A stretch of 40,390 bases of DNA. It comes from Rhizobium subbaraonis (GTDB lineage Bacteria > Pseudomonadota > Alphaproteobacteria > Rhizobiales > Rhizobiaceae). A program made the translations under genes and the position numbers. The stretch covers positions 1 to 40,390 of the forward strand of contig NZ_OBQD01000033.1 in assembly GCF_900220975.1 (NCBI RefSeq), written 5' to 3'. Below are positions 15,022 to 23,998 of the stretch, in pieces. Numbering within the stretch: position 1 is the first letter of the stretch; every line of letters starts with the position of its first letter. The notes beneath the pieces are model-generated. The model was not told the origin of the DNA, ran no database searches, and saw only the letters and a list, made by a program, of their open reading frames with translations.

Positions 15022-15056
15022 TTGACAATATTCAACATGCTATCGACAAATGTCAA
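15022..15056 (-). promoter_or_regulatory. Candidate operon promoter with two phased dyads
   Basis: On minus, TTGACA (15051-15056), a 17-bp gap and GAATAT (15028-15033) form a plausible promoter 70 bp upstream of the TTG start. Two 14-bp dyads overlap it: 15043-15056 (TTGACATTTGTCGA, GACA/TGTC arms) over the -35, and 15022-15035 (TTGAnnATnnTCAA) over the -10. Their centres are 21 bp apart, two helical turns. This is typical of a repressor or inducer-responsive regulator site. Confidence 0.55.
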
Positions 15057-15360
15057 TAGGAAGCAGACTCTAAGACCAAGACACTGTAATCACTTCGTTT
15101 TCTTCAACGCAGCAACAGGCAGCGCAAGGGTAGCCGCTCTGACGCATGGCTTCTGAAAAGTCAAACCTCGGGGTAGACGCGTGGGTGAGATCGGCGCTCC
15201 CACGCACTGCAGCCCCAAATCCGTCTTGATCCGGATGTTTGGAGGTCCGCCGAAAAATATCTGAGATGCCCGTAATACGATCGCCAACTTCGGCTGGCGT
15301 CTTCTAGCCGAAGGAACTACTCGAACGACCGACAAACCGTGCTGGGAATGGAAGGACGCG
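15057..15360. other. Intergenic scar, no recognisable gene
   Basis: Short frames exist on both strands, but none has family resemblance or a credible start. A 7-bp inverted repeat (TTCGGCT 15289-15295, AGCCGAA 15306-15312) lies 50 bp before the IclR remnant and could be part of its old promoter or operator. Base composition is less GC-biased than in the flanking operons, consistent with decayed sequence. Confidence 0.45.
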
Positions 15361-15647
15361 ATGGATCACGCGGATGAGACGTTCACGGACGAGGACGCCG
15401 GGCCTGACCCTCGTCTTTTCGTCGCTTCGGTTGCGCGTGCCGCAGGGGGGTGTCCATTACCGAGAAAATGGAAGACGTGGACAGCATCTCTCTTTCGGCT
15501 CCTGTTTTTGCGGGCCGTGACGAGCCTGTCGGTGCGATCAACATATCAACGTTGAAATCACGATTCTCAAAGCTTCAGGCGGAGCGCAAGCTGGCAGTCG
15601 ATCTCATTGCGTCTGCACGGGAAGCTTCTCAGGTGGTTTCGAGATAG
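15361..15647 (+). pseudogene. IclR-family regulator remnant with internal deletion
   Basis: ATG at 15361 opens 27 residues ending DPRLFVASVARA, the usual entry to an IclR helix-turn-helix domain. At about 15443-15450, in a run of Gs, the frame jumps. From about 15451 a different frame encodes SITEKMEDVDSISLSAPVF, GRDEPVGAINISTLK and LQAERKLAVDLIASA, a typical IclR C-terminus ending at 15647. About 180 residues (rest of the DNA-binding domain plus most of the effector domain) are missing and the halves are out of frame. It may once have regulated one of the flanking catabolic operons. Confidence 0.6.
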
Positions 15648-15903
15648 CCGTTGTCTAAAGCCATGCCGAGCTGAAAATTCGCCAGCGGTGTTTCGGCCAG
15701 ATACTGCGGAGTGAAGCGGCGCTCACATGGTCTCAAGCTAAACCCGAAGCTGTCTGTCACACCCGCCCGGGCACCGAAAGTGACAATTGAACGGGGCGCA
15801 ACAGCGGATAGTGCAACCTGGCAGCCACAGGAGGTTATCTGGCTCGGTGTAAAGGTTCGCACCCCTTTCAAAAGCCTAGGACGATTTCAAGCTTGTATTC
15901 GAC

Positions 15904-16779
15904 TTACATTGGTGCGGACGCGAGTTTGCGGGCAATGTCGAAGAATGCGTTGACAAGCTTGCCGTTAGCGCGCTCGCGCAGGCAGATGAGGGCTTCATCC
16001 ATCAGCATCTCGGGTGCATCTATCTCTATAGGAACGAGGCGACTGTCCTGTCCGAATTCTGCGGAGGAGACAAAGCCTATACCTCCGCCTGCTGCGACGA
16101 TTTCCCGGACGGCCTCGCGACCCTCCGCCTGGATAAGCGGAGTCAGAGGCACGCCGCATTGCTCTGCCATGATTTCGAGTTTCTGGCGGGTCTTGGAGCC
16201 CCGTTCGCGCATGACCAGAGGGTGCTGTGCAAGCTCGGAGAACGATATCCTCTTCGTGTCCCCCAACGGGTAATCGCGGCTTGCAAATGCGATAATCGGT
16301 GTCGAGTTCAGCTTGAGAACCTCAAAATCGCTGGACTGGGGAATCTCGCCAAGCACGCCAATATCCGCTTCATAAGCATGCAAGCTGGTGGTGACCGTTT
16401 CCGTGTTGCCGGCGTCGATCGAGACCTGCACTGATGGGTAGGCACGGCGGAAGGCGGCGAGGATGTGCAGGAGGTGGTGGGCAGCGTCGGCGACGATGCG
16501 CAGCTTCCCAGCGCGGAGCGCTCGCGATTCAGACAGGAGGTCGAGCGCCTGCTGCTCGACGTCGAACATGCGGCGGGTGATTTCGAGAAGCTGCTGGCCG
16601 GCCTGGGTCAGCGTCACCTGCTTCTTGTTGCGGTTGAAGAGCAGGACGTCATATTCCTCCTCCAACTTGCGCACCTGATCCGACACCGCCGGCTGGGTGA
16701 GGAACAGCGCCTCGGCGGCGCGCGAAAAGCCCCCGTGGATGGCCACGTTGTGAAAGGCTCGGAGTTGCACATAGCGCAT
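15904..16779 (-). CDS. LysR-family regulator of the aminoethylphosphonate cluster
   Basis: 291 residues. N-terminal winged helix-turn-helix at 1-60 (HGGFSRAAEALFLTQPAVSDQVRKLEEEYDV), then the LysR substrate-binding domain from about 88. It is transcribed divergently from the Na/Pi transporter and phn genes across a 115-bp gap, the standard arrangement for a LysR activator of the adjacent operon. The box at 16811-16832 in that gap recurs upstream of phnW and the importer. An inducer such as AEP or phosphonoacetaldehyde is inferred, not shown. No Shine-Dalgarno is obvious at the start. Confidence 0.92.
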   Translation of the reverse strand: MRYVQLRAFHNVAIHGGFSRAAEALFLTQPAVSDQVRKLEEEYDVLLFNRNKKQVTLTQAGQQLLEITRRMFDVEQQALDLLSESRALRAGKLRIVADAAHHLLHILAAFRRAYPSVQVSIDAGNTETVTTSLHAYEADIGVLGEIPQSSDFEVLKLNSTPIIAFASRDYPLGDTKRISFSELAQHPLVMRERGSKTRQKLEIMAEQCGVPLTPLIQAEGREAVREIVAAGGGIGFVSSAEFGQDSRLVPIEIDAPEMLMDEALICLRERANGKLVNAFFDIARKLASAPM

Positions 16780-16810
16780 GAGGGAAAGCTTTCGATAGCT
16801 TCAGTCTATG

Positions 16811-16832
16811 CATTTATTAAAAGGAACGATTT
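16811..16832. promoter_or_regulatory. AEP-cluster box A (lysR/Na-Pi divergent promoter)
   Basis: A 22-bp AT-rich element, CATTTAT followed by AAAGGAACGATTT, identical at 19 of 22 positions to box B at 18568-18589. It lies 31 bp from the LysR start and 62 bp from the Na/Pi gene start. Confidence 0.55.
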
Positions 16833-16894
16833 GATTTATGTAAAGCGGCAAAAGATAAATTGGGGATTTCCACTCTCCTTGCGGAGCGCGCCCC

Positions 16895-18547
16895 ATGAAT
16901 CTTCCGGCCGTCGCCCTTGAGCTTGCCGCCGCCACCGTCCTTTTGCTCTACGCCGTCAGCCTGGTGAAGAAGGGCGTCGAAGCGGCCTCGGGCGATATGG
17001 TGGCGCGCACGGTCGGCGGTGGCGGGGGAAGGCTGCGCGCCGCCTTCTACGGCTGTCTCGTGGCAATCGCCCTGCAAAGCTCGACGGCGGTCGCAATGCT
17101 CGCGGCCGGCTTTGCTGTCAGCGGCGCGCTGGCGCTCGATGCGGGGCTCGCGGTGCTGCTCGGCGCCGATCTCGGCTCGGCGCTGGTTGTCAAGATTCTG
17201 TCCTTCGACCTGCACTGGCTGGCGCCGCTGCTCATAGCCGGCGGCGGTCTGCTCCACCTGAAGGCGCGTTCGCGCAAGGCGATCGAAGCCGGACGCTCCG
17301 TGCTCGGCATCGGCCTCCTGCTCTTGTCGCTGCAGATGATCGGCCATGCCACGCTGCCGCTGGCGCAAAGCCCGCTGCTGCCGTCCGCCATCGCCTATCT
17401 CGGTAAGGACGGGCTGACGGTGATGATCCTGGCGGCCGTCTTCACCTGGGCGCTACACTCCAGCGTGGCGGCGATCCTGCTCATCCTGACCTTCGCGGCG
17501 AAGGGCATCGTGCCGCTCGATGTCGGCATTCCGCTGGTCCTCGGCGTCAATCTCGGCGGCGGGCTGATTGCGCTGTGGCTAACCCGCGGCCTGCCGGTCG
17601 AGGGGCGGCGCCTGCCGCTGGGCAACCTTCTGTTCCGCGGGCTGTTCAGCGCCGCGATCTTCGCGCTTTTTTCGCTGCATGCGCCGTTCGACTGGTTACC
17701 CGGCGATACGGTCGCCGCCAGGCTCGTCAACCTGCATGTGCTTTTCAACGCCGTGCTCGTCGTCATCGGGCTTGTCGGCTGCGGCCTGATGGGACGTTTT
17801 GTCCGGCTTCTCACGCCGGAAGCAACGGGCGCGGGCGACCTGACGGCTCATGTCAGCGCGCTCGACCGCTCGCTGATCGACAAGCCGGCGCAAGCGCTTG
17901 CTGCCGCAGCGAGGGAAGTACTGCATATGGGCAACCTCATCACCCGGATGCTGGAGCCGCTCATGACGGTCATCCAGTCGCCGACGCCGGAAACGGTACA
18001 GGCGCTTCGGCGCGTGGACGGCGATATTCATCGGGCTCATAGCGAGATCAAGCTCTATATCGCGGCGGTCAACCGCGGCGTGCTCACCGAGGAGCAATCC
18101 CGGCGCGGTATCGAACTGACCGAGGCGGCGATCCATCTCGAATATGCCGGCGACGTGGTCGCAAAGAACCTGCTGCAGATTGCGCAGGAGCGCCTGGAAG
18201 GCGCAGGGGCCTTTTCACAGGAAGGCTGGCGGGAACTGACGCTGCTGCATGGCGCGGTGTTTTCCAATGTCCGGCTCGCCGCCAATCTGCTCGTCTCGCC
18301 CGATCCCGTCATCGCCCGCGAGATGGTGCGGCAGAAGGAGTATGTGCGCCATCTCGTGCAGACAAGCAGCAAGAACCATCTCGAGCGTCTGCGTCAGGGC
18401 CTTGCCGCCTCCATCCAGTCCAGCGACATGCATCTGGAGATCGTGCGCGCGCTGAAGGAGGTCAATTCGCTGGTCACGACCATGGCCTATCCGCGCCTGC
18501 GCGAGACCGGCGACCTCCTGGAAAGCCGCCTGGTGCCGGCGGCATAG
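16895..18547 (+). CDS. Na/Pi-cotransporter family protein with PhoU-like tail
   Basis: 550 residues, GGAG about 9 nt before the ATG. Two Na_Pi_cotrans repeats: the first carries the family QSST motif at 61-64 (ALQSSTAVAML), the second a variant LHSS at about 186-189. About eight membrane spans are followed by a soluble PhoU-like helical region, about residues 320-540. Members of this family move phosphate; the E. coli relative YjbB acts as a phosphate exporter. Located between the LysR gene and phnW, it may discard the phosphate freed by PhnA. Import is the alternative. Confidence 0.9.
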   Translation: MNLPAVALELAAATVLLLYAVSLVKKGVEAASGDMVARTVGGGGGRLRAAFYGCLVAIALQSSTAVAMLAAGFAVSGALALDAGLAVLLGADLGSALVVKILSFDLHWLAPLLIAGGGLLHLKARSRKAIEAGRSVLGIGLLLLSLQMIGHATLPLAQSPLLPSAIAYLGKDGLTVMILAAVFTWALHSSVAAILLILTFAAKGIVPLDVGIPLVLGVNLGGGLIALWLTRGLPVEGRRLPLGNLLFRGLFSAAIFALFSLHAPFDWLPGDTVAARLVNLHVLFNAVLVVIGLVGCGLMGRFVRLLTPEATGAGDLTAHVSALDRSLIDKPAQALAAAAREVLHMGNLITRMLEPLMTVIQSPTPETVQALRRVDGDIHRAHSEIKLYIAAVNRGVLTEEQSRRGIELTEAAIHLEYAGDVVAKNLLQIAQERLEGAGAFSQEGWRELTLLHGAVFSNVRLAANLLVSPDPVIAREMVRQKEYVRHLVQTSSKNHLERLRQGLAASIQSSDMHLEIVRALKEVNSLVTTMAYPRLRETGDLLESRLVPAA

Positions 18548-18567
18548 TTTCATAAGTTAAAACGATA

Positions 18568-18589
18568 CATTTATACAAAAGAACGATTT
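18568..18589. promoter_or_regulatory. AEP-cluster box B (phnW promoter)
   Basis: Matches box A at 19 of 22 bases, with core GAACGATTT at 18581-18589. A second CGAT copy (AACGATAC, 18561-18568) lies 21 bp upstream of the core, giving two direct half-sites two helical turns apart. It is about 60-80 bp before the phnW ATG, in a strongly AT-rich gap of 102 bp. No CTGTCAT-type PHO box is visible. Confidence 0.55.
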
Positions 18590-18649
18590 TACATATATAT
18601 CTTTCCACTGCATTGTCGGTCTCGGATATGCCAAACGTGAGGACGGACC

Positions 18650-19852
18650 ATGCCGAACACCGCTTCTGACAGCACCAGCGCGCCCCTTGAAACGCCGAGA
18701 CTCGGCGAGCCTTACCTTCTCACTCCGGGCCCGCTGACGACGGCTTACGAAGTCAAGGAAGCGATGCTGCGGGACTGGGGTTCCTGGGACGGCGCCTTCC
18801 GCGCCATGACGGCAAGACTGCGCCGTGAACTGCTCGATATCGCCGGGGACATGGCTGGCGAGTTCGACTGCGTGCCCATGCAGGGCAGCGGCTCCTTCTC
18901 GGTGGAGGCCATGCTCGGCAGCTTCGTGCCGAAGGACGGCAAGGTTCTGGTGCTGAGCAACGGCGCCTACGGCAAACGCATCGCCCAGACGCTGTCCTAT
19001 CTCGGCCGCGACCATGCGGTGATCGACAAGGGCGACTACATGCCGCCGCGCGGGACCGAAGTAGCAACAGCGCTCGATGCCGATCCGGCGATTAGCCATG
19101 TCGTAGTGGTTCATTGCGAAACCAGCTCCGGCATCCTCAATCCGTTGAAGGAAATCTCCGACACCGTCTATGCTCATGGCCGCAAGCTGCTGGTCGATTC
19201 GATGAGCGCCTTCGGCGCCGTGCCCGCCCGTGTTTCCGATTTCCGCTACGAGGCGATCGTCTCGTCGGCCAACAAGTGCATCGAAGGCGTGCCGGGCTTC
19301 GGTTTCGTCATCGCCCGCAAGAGCGAACTGGAGGCCGCCAAGGGCCGCAGCCACTCGCTCAGTCTCGATATCCACGCCCAGTGGGATTACATGAACAAAA
19401 GCGGCCAGTGGCGCTTCACGCCGCCGACCCACGTCGTCGCCGCCTTCTTGGAGGCACTGCGCATCCATCGTGAGGAAGGCGGCGTCGCGGCCCGCGGCGC
19501 GCGCTACGCCCGCAACCGCGACGTCATGGTGGCAGGTATGCGCGAAGCCGGCTTCGAGACGCTCTTGGCCGACCAGTGGCTCTCGCCGATTATCGTCACC
19601 TTCTTCAGCCCGGCCCACCCGGCCTTCGCCTTCGACCGCTTCTACGATCTCATGAAGGACAAGGGCTTCATCATCTACCCCGGCAAGCTGACGGTGGTGG
19701 ACAGCTTCCGGGTCGGCTGCATCGGCCGCATGGACGAGCATGTCATGCGCCGCGTGGTGGACGCCGCCCGCTCCTCGCTTGCCGAAATGGGCGTCGACAA
19801 TGCCGCGCCCCCGGCCATTGCCCTTGAAGAACGCAGCCGCCTTGCAGCCTAG
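18650..19852 (+). CDS. phnW: 2-Aminoethylphosphonate:pyruvate transaminase
   Basis: 400 residues, GAGGA 7 nt before the ATG. Class V aminotransferase fold with LLTPGPLTT at the N-terminus, the cofactor-binding aspartate in LLVDSMSAFGA (Asp183) and the PLP lysine K209 in SSANKCIEGVPGF. These are the hallmark motifs of PhnW, which converts AEP plus pyruvate to phosphonoacetaldehyde plus alanine. The next two genes oxidise and hydrolyse the product, and no phnX (phosphonoacetaldehyde hydrolase) is present, so this is the PhnWAY route. PhnA begins 20 bp after the stop. Confidence 0.96.
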   Translation: MPNTASDSTSAPLETPRLGEPYLLTPGPLTTAYEVKEAMLRDWGSWDGAFRAMTARLRRELLDIAGDMAGEFDCVPMQGSGSFSVEAMLGSFVPKDGKVLVLSNGAYGKRIAQTLSYLGRDHAVIDKGDYMPPRGTEVATALDADPAISHVVVVHCETSSGILNPLKEISDTVYAHGRKLLVDSMSAFGAVPARVSDFRYEAIVSSANKCIEGVPGFGFVIARKSELEAAKGRSHSLSLDIHAQWDYMNKSGQWRFTPPTHVVAAFLEALRIHREEGGVAARGARYARNRDVMVAGMREAGFETLLADQWLSPIIVTFFSPAHPAFAFDRFYDLMKDKGFIIYPGKLTVVDSFRVGCIGRMDEHVMRRVVDAARSSLAEMGVDNAAPPAIALEERSRLAA

Positions 19853-19872
19853 TGCAATATAGGATTCTTTCG

Positions 19873-21135
19873 ATGAACCAGATTTCCAAGATCACCGTCG
19901 CCGTCAACCGGCGCACTTATCCCTGGCCGAACGTCCCGGCGATTGCCATCTGCCTCGACGGCTGCGAGCCGGCCTATCTCGACGAGGCCATCAAGGCCGG
20001 CCTGATGCCGACGCTGGAACGCATCCGCAAGACCGGCACGGAGCGCACCGCGCTCAGCGTCATCCCGAGCTTCACCAACCCGAACAACCTGTCGATCGCC
20101 ACCGGTCGACCGCCGGCGATCCACGGCATCTGCGGCAACTATCTCTACGAGCCCGCGACCGGCAAGGAAGTGATGATGAACGACCCGCGCTTCCTGCGCG
20201 CGCCGACCATCTTCAAGGCTTTCTACGATGCCGGCGCCAAGGTCGCCGTGGTGACGGCGAAGGACAAGCTGCGCGCCCTGCTCGGCCATGGCCTGAAGTT
20301 CGACGACGGCCGCGCGATCTGCTTCTCCTCGGAGAAGTCGGACACGTCGACCAAGGCGGAGCACGGCATCGACAATGCCTCGGGGTGGCTCGGCCGTCCG
20401 GTGCCGGAAGTCTATTCCGCCGATCTGTCGGAATTCGTCTTCGCCGCCGGCGTCAAGCTCCTTAAGGAGTTCCGCCCGGACGTCATGTACCTGACCACCA
20501 CCGACTACGTGCAGCACAAATATGCGCCGGGTGTGCCTGAAGCCAATTCCTTCTACGAGATGTTCGACAAGTACTTGGCGGAACTGGATGCGCTGGGTGC
20601 TGCGATCATCGTCACAGCCGACCACGGCATGAAGCCCAAGCACAAGGCGGATGGCACGCCCGACGTCATCTACGTGCAGGACCTGCTCGACGAATGGCTG
20701 GGCAAGGGCACAGCCCGCGTCATTCTGCCGATTACCGACCCCTATGTCGTGCACCACGGTGCGCTCGGCTCCTTCGCTACGGCCTATCTGCCGGAAGGAA
20801 CCGACAAGGAGGAGATAATCGAACGGCTGAAGGCCATCGAGGGCATTGACGTCGTTCTGTCGCGCCCGGAAGCCTGCGTGCGCTTCGAGCTGCCGGACGA
20901 CCGCATAGGCGACATCGTGCTGGTCTCGTCGGAAAACAAGACGCTCGGCACCAGCGAGCACCGGCACGACCTTGCCGCGCTCAACGAGCCGCTACGCTCG
21001 CATGGCGGCCTCACCGAGCAGGAGGTGCCGTTCATAGCCAACCGCCCCCTGCCGGAGTTGCTTTCGGCCGGTACGCTGCGCAATTTCGACGCCTTCTACT
21101 ACGCGCTCGTCGCGGCCGCCCAGCCGGCGCATTGA
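19873..21135 (+). CDS. phnA: Phosphonoacetate hydrolase
   Basis: ATG 19873 (AGGA about 9 nt upstream) is preferred over an in-frame upstream GTG at 19852. With this start the alkaline-phosphatase-superfamily residues fall at D29, nucleophile T68, D211, H215, D250, H251 and H377, the numbering I recall for the S. meliloti PhnA structure. It uses two zinc ions to cleave phosphonoacetate into acetate and phosphate, the C-P bond-breaking step. 420 residues, cytoplasmic, no signal peptide. It lies 10 bp before phnY. Confidence 0.96.
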   Translation: MNQISKITVAVNRRTYPWPNVPAIAICLDGCEPAYLDEAIKAGLMPTLERIRKTGTERTALSVIPSFTNPNNLSIATGRPPAIHGICGNYLYEPATGKEVMMNDPRFLRAPTIFKAFYDAGAKVAVVTAKDKLRALLGHGLKFDDGRAICFSSEKSDTSTKAEHGIDNASGWLGRPVPEVYSADLSEFVFAAGVKLLKEFRPDVMYLTTTDYVQHKYAPGVPEANSFYEMFDKYLAELDALGAAIIVTADHGMKPKHKADGTPDVIYVQDLLDEWLGKGTARVILPITDPYVVHHGALGSFATAYLPEGTDKEEIIERLKAIEGIDVVLSRPEACVRFELPDDRIGDIVLVSSENKTLGTSEHRHDLAALNEPLRSHGGLTEQEVPFIANRPLPELLSAGTLRNFDAFYYALVAAAQPAH

Positions 21136-21145
21136 GGAGGCAGCG

Positions 21146-22600
21146 ATGACCAAGGTGGAAACGAGATTTGCGATCCGCCATGAGCCCATGCGGATCGCCG
21201 GCAAGATGGTCGATACCGAACGGAGGATCGAGGTCCACTATCCCTGGAACGATGCCGTCATCGGCACCGTTCCGGCGGGCAATGCCGAACATGCCAGGAA
21301 GGCGTTCGAGATAGCAGCGGCCTGCCAGCCGAAGCTGACGCGCTACGAGCGCCAGCGCATCCTGCTGAAGGCGGCCGAACTGCTGGTCGCCCGCAAGGAG
21401 GAGGTCTCCGACCTCATCACACTCGAGCTCGGCATTTCCAAGCAGGATTCGCTTTATGAAGTGGGCCGCGCCTTCGACGTGCTGACGCTGTCGGGCCAGA
21501 TGTGCATCCACGACGACGGCGAGATATTCTCCTGCGACCTCACGCCCCATGGCAAGGCGCGCAAGATCTTCACGACCCGAGAGCCGCTGACCGCCATTTC
21601 GGCGATCACGCCCTTCAACCATCCGCTAAACATGGTGGCGCACAAGGTCGCTCCCGCGATCGCGACGAACAACTGCGTCGTCTTGAAGCCGACGGAGCTG
21701 ACGCCGATGACGGCGCTCGTCTTCGCCGACATCCTCTACGAGGCCGGTCTGCCGCCGGAAATGCTCTCGGTCGTCACCGGCTGGCCGGGCGATATCGGCA
21801 TGGAGATGATCACCAACCCGAATTTCGACCTCATTACCTTCACCGGCTCCGTGCCGGTCGGAAAGCTGATCGCCGCCCATGCCCATTACAAGCGCCAGGT
21901 GCTGGAACTCGGCGGCAACGATCCGCTGATCATCCTGAACGACCTCTCGGACGACGACCTTGCGAGAGCGGCGGATCTGGCGGTCGCCGGCGCGACCAAG
22001 AATTCCGGCCAGCGCTGCACGGCGGTCAAGCGCATCCTCTGCCAGGAGCGCGTCGCCGACCGCTTCGTGCCGCTGGTGCTGGAGCGGGCGAAGAAGCTGA
22101 AGTTCGGCGATCCCATGGACCGCACGACGGATCTGGGCACGGTCGTCCACGCCAGGGCGGCGGAAGTCTTCGAACGCCGCGTGCACAAGGCGGCGGAGGA
22201 GGGGGCGGAAATCCTCTACGATCCCGGCCGCAGGGGCGCCCTCCTGCCGCCGATCGTCATCGATCGGGTTTCCCATTCGAGCGAACTGATCATGGAGGAA
22301 ACCTTCGCGCCGATCATCCCGATTGTGCGCGCGCCCGACGACGATGATGCGCTGATCGCGCTTTCCAACTCCACCGCCTTCGGCCTTTCCTCCGGCGTGT
22401 GCACCAACGACTTCCGCCGCATGCAGAAGTATATCGCGGGCCTCAAGGTTGGCACGGTGAACATCTGGGAAGTGCCGGGTTACCGCATCGAGATGTCCCC
22501 CTTCGGCGGCATCAAGGATTCGGGCAACGGCTACAAGGAAGGTGTCATCGAGGCGATGAAGAGCTTTACCAATATCAAGACCTTTTCCCTGCCATGGTGA
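21146..22600 (+). CDS. phnY: Phosphonoacetaldehyde dehydrogenase
   Basis: 484 residues, GAGGAGG 5-6 nt before the ATG. Aldehyde dehydrogenase family: Asn158 (TPFNHP), Lys181 (VLKPTE), general-base Glu254 (LELGG) and catalytic Cys291 (SGQRCTA), the same cysteine number I recall for S. meliloti PhnY. It oxidises phosphonoacetaldehyde with NAD to phosphonoacetate, which PhnA then splits. It is the last gene before a strong terminator, so the import genes downstream have their own promoter. Confidence 0.96.
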   Translation: MTKVETRFAIRHEPMRIAGKMVDTERRIEVHYPWNDAVIGTVPAGNAEHARKAFEIAAACQPKLTRYERQRILLKAAELLVARKEEVSDLITLELGISKQDSLYEVGRAFDVLTLSGQMCIHDDGEIFSCDLTPHGKARKIFTTREPLTAISAITPFNHPLNMVAHKVAPAIATNNCVVLKPTELTPMTALVFADILYEAGLPPEMLSVVTGWPGDIGMEMITNPNFDLITFTGSVPVGKLIAAHAHYKRQVLELGGNDPLIILNDLSDDDLARAADLAVAGATKNSGQRCTAVKRILCQERVADRFVPLVLERAKKLKFGDPMDRTTDLGTVVHARAAEVFERRVHKAAEEGAEILYDPGRRGALLPPIVIDRVSHSSELIMEETFAPIIPIVRAPDDDDALIALSNSTAFGLSSGVCTNDFRRMQKYIAGLKVGTVNIWEVPGYRIEMSPFGGIKDSGNGYKEGVIEAMKSFTNIKTFSLPW

Positions 22601-22633
22601 TCTGAGCAATCCCCTGCTGGATCGCCCATTCCG

Positions 22634-22660
22634 GGAGCCGCTCCGTGCGGCTCCTTTTTT
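22634..22660 (+). terminator. Rho-independent terminator after phnY
   Basis: GGAGCCGC (22634-22641), 5-base loop, GCGGCTCC (22647-22654), then six Ts. Perfect 8-bp GC-rich stem, 33 bp past the phnY stop. Confidence 0.95.
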
Positions 22661-22742
22661 GTTGCTCGCAGGAGGGCAGGGCAGGGCGTCGGCGGCAAAA
22701 ATTCTGGCTTAAATGCCTGTTTTAACGGCAAATAACATATAG

Positions 22743-22763
22743 CTTTTATCTTGTGAACGATAA
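22743..22763. promoter_or_regulatory. AEP-cluster box C (importer promoter)
   Basis: CTTTTATCTTGTGAACGAT at 22743-22761 shares TTTAT and the GAACGAT core with boxes A and B, with spacing one base shorter, and contains the inverted repeat TTATC/GATAA (22746-22750/22759-22763). It is in the AT-rich leader of the AEP binding-protein gene, about 130 bp upstream of its ATG. Confidence 0.45.
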
Positions 22764-22894
22764 GAATAATAAATTTTACTTACCGAAAACCCCTGCGCAG
22801 AATGCCTCGTGAAGCCGAACTTCATAAGGTCGACACCTAGATCGACCGCCGTGCTTCCCGGATTTTTCCAGGCCTTCAGAGGAGTTTTTAGATC

Positions 22895-23917
22895 ATGAAC
22901 AGACGCATGCTTTTTATGCTGACCGGCGCCATGTCCGCCGTGCTCCCCGCCATTGCTTTCGCTGAAACCCAGCTCACCGTCTACACCGCAATCGAAGCCG
23001 TCGACCTCGACCGCTATAAAGAGACCTTCGAGAAGGCTCACCCCGATATCAAGATCAACTGGGTGCGCGACTCCACCGGCGTCATGACGGCCAAACTGCT
23101 TGCCGAAAAGGACAACCCACAGGCCGACGTCGTCTGGGGGCTTGCGGCGACGTCGCTGCTTCTGCTCAAGACAGAAGGCATGCTCGAAGCCTACGAGCCC
23201 AAGGGCGTTGCAGAACTCGACAAGAAATTCGTCGACAAGGACACGCCGCCGAGCTGGGTCGGCATGGACGCCTATGTCGCCGCGCTCTGCTACAACACCG
23301 TGGAAGGCCAAAAGCTCGGCCTGACCGCGCCGACGAGCTGGGAGGATCTCACCAAGCCAGAATACAAGGGCCATGTCGTAATGCCGAACCCTGCCTCCTC
23401 CGGCACCGGATTCCTCGACGTCTCGGGCTGGCTCCAGATGTGGGGCGAGGAGAAGGCCTGGTCCTTCATGGACAAGCTCCACGAGAACATCTCCGCCTAT
23501 ACCCATTCCGGCTCGAAGCCCTGCAAGATGGCGGGTGCCGGCGAAGCCGTCATCGGCGTTTCGTTCGAGTTCCCCGGCGCCAAGGCCAAGAGCGCCGGCG
23601 CGCCGATCGACATCATCTTCCCGTCCGAAGGGTCGGGTTGGGAGGCCGAGGCGACGGCGATAATCGCCGGCACGGCGAACCTCGAGGCGGCCAAGACCCT
23701 GGTCGACTGGTCGGTCACCAAGGAAGCCAACGAGATGTACAATGCCGGCTACGCCGTCGTCGCCTATCCGGGCGTCGCCAAGCAGGTCGAGCATCTGCCA
23801 AACGATATCGCCTCCAAGATGATCGAAAACGACTTCGAATGGGCCGCCAACAGCCGTGGGGCCATCCTGAAGGAATGGCAGAAGCGCTACGACGCCAAGT
23901 CCGAGCCGAAGACCTGA
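22895..23917 (+). CDS. Aminoethylphosphonate-type ABC transporter binding protein (PhnS2/AepX-like)
   Basis: 340 residues, GAGGAG about 10 nt before the ATG. Signal peptide ending about AIAFA|ETQLTV (residue 23/24). The mature part is a type II binding protein of the iron/thiamine/AEP class (LTVYTAIEAVDLDRYKETFEK, DVVWGLAATSLLLLK, KPEYKGHVVMPNPASSGTGF, PSEGSGWEAEATAIIAGT). I recognise it as the putative AEP-binding family that travels with phnW operons; marine relatives are called AepX. It probably captures AEP in the periplasm and passes it to the permease two genes downstream. Confidence 0.9.
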   Translation: MNRRMLFMLTGAMSAVLPAIAFAETQLTVYTAIEAVDLDRYKETFEKAHPDIKINWVRDSTGVMTAKLLAEKDNPQADVVWGLAATSLLLLKTEGMLEAYEPKGVAELDKKFVDKDTPPSWVGMDAYVAALCYNTVEGQKLGLTAPTSWEDLTKPEYKGHVVMPNPASSGTGFLDVSGWLQMWGEEKAWSFMDKLHENISAYTHSGSKPCKMAGAGEAVIGVSFEFPGAKAKSAGAPIDIIFPSEGSGWEAEATAIIAGTANLEAAKTLVDWSVTKEANEMYNAGYAVVAYPGVAKQVEHLPNDIASKMIENDFEWAANSRGAILKEWQKRYDAKSEPKT

Positions 23918-23998
23918 TCGTGATCGACGGGGCGGGACGCTTTCGTGCCTCGCCCCGCGCATTCTCGAAGATTGCCTGACAGCCAACGGAGCTTGCAG

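Noticed and set aside
15090-15335. Minus-strand 81-codon frame in the scar region
   Set aside because: No start signal, no family resemblance; basic low-complexity composition. It could be a relic but I cannot support it.
15629-15871. Minus-strand 80-codon frame between the IclR relic and lysR
   Set aside because: Overlaps the IclR remnant, lacks a ribosome site and resembles nothing I recognise.
18548-22894. PHO boxes controlling the phosphonate genes
   Set aside because: I looked for tandem CTGTCAT-like half-sites spaced 11 bp apart in the gaps ahead of phnW and the importer and found none; the GAACGAT boxes are a different motif.
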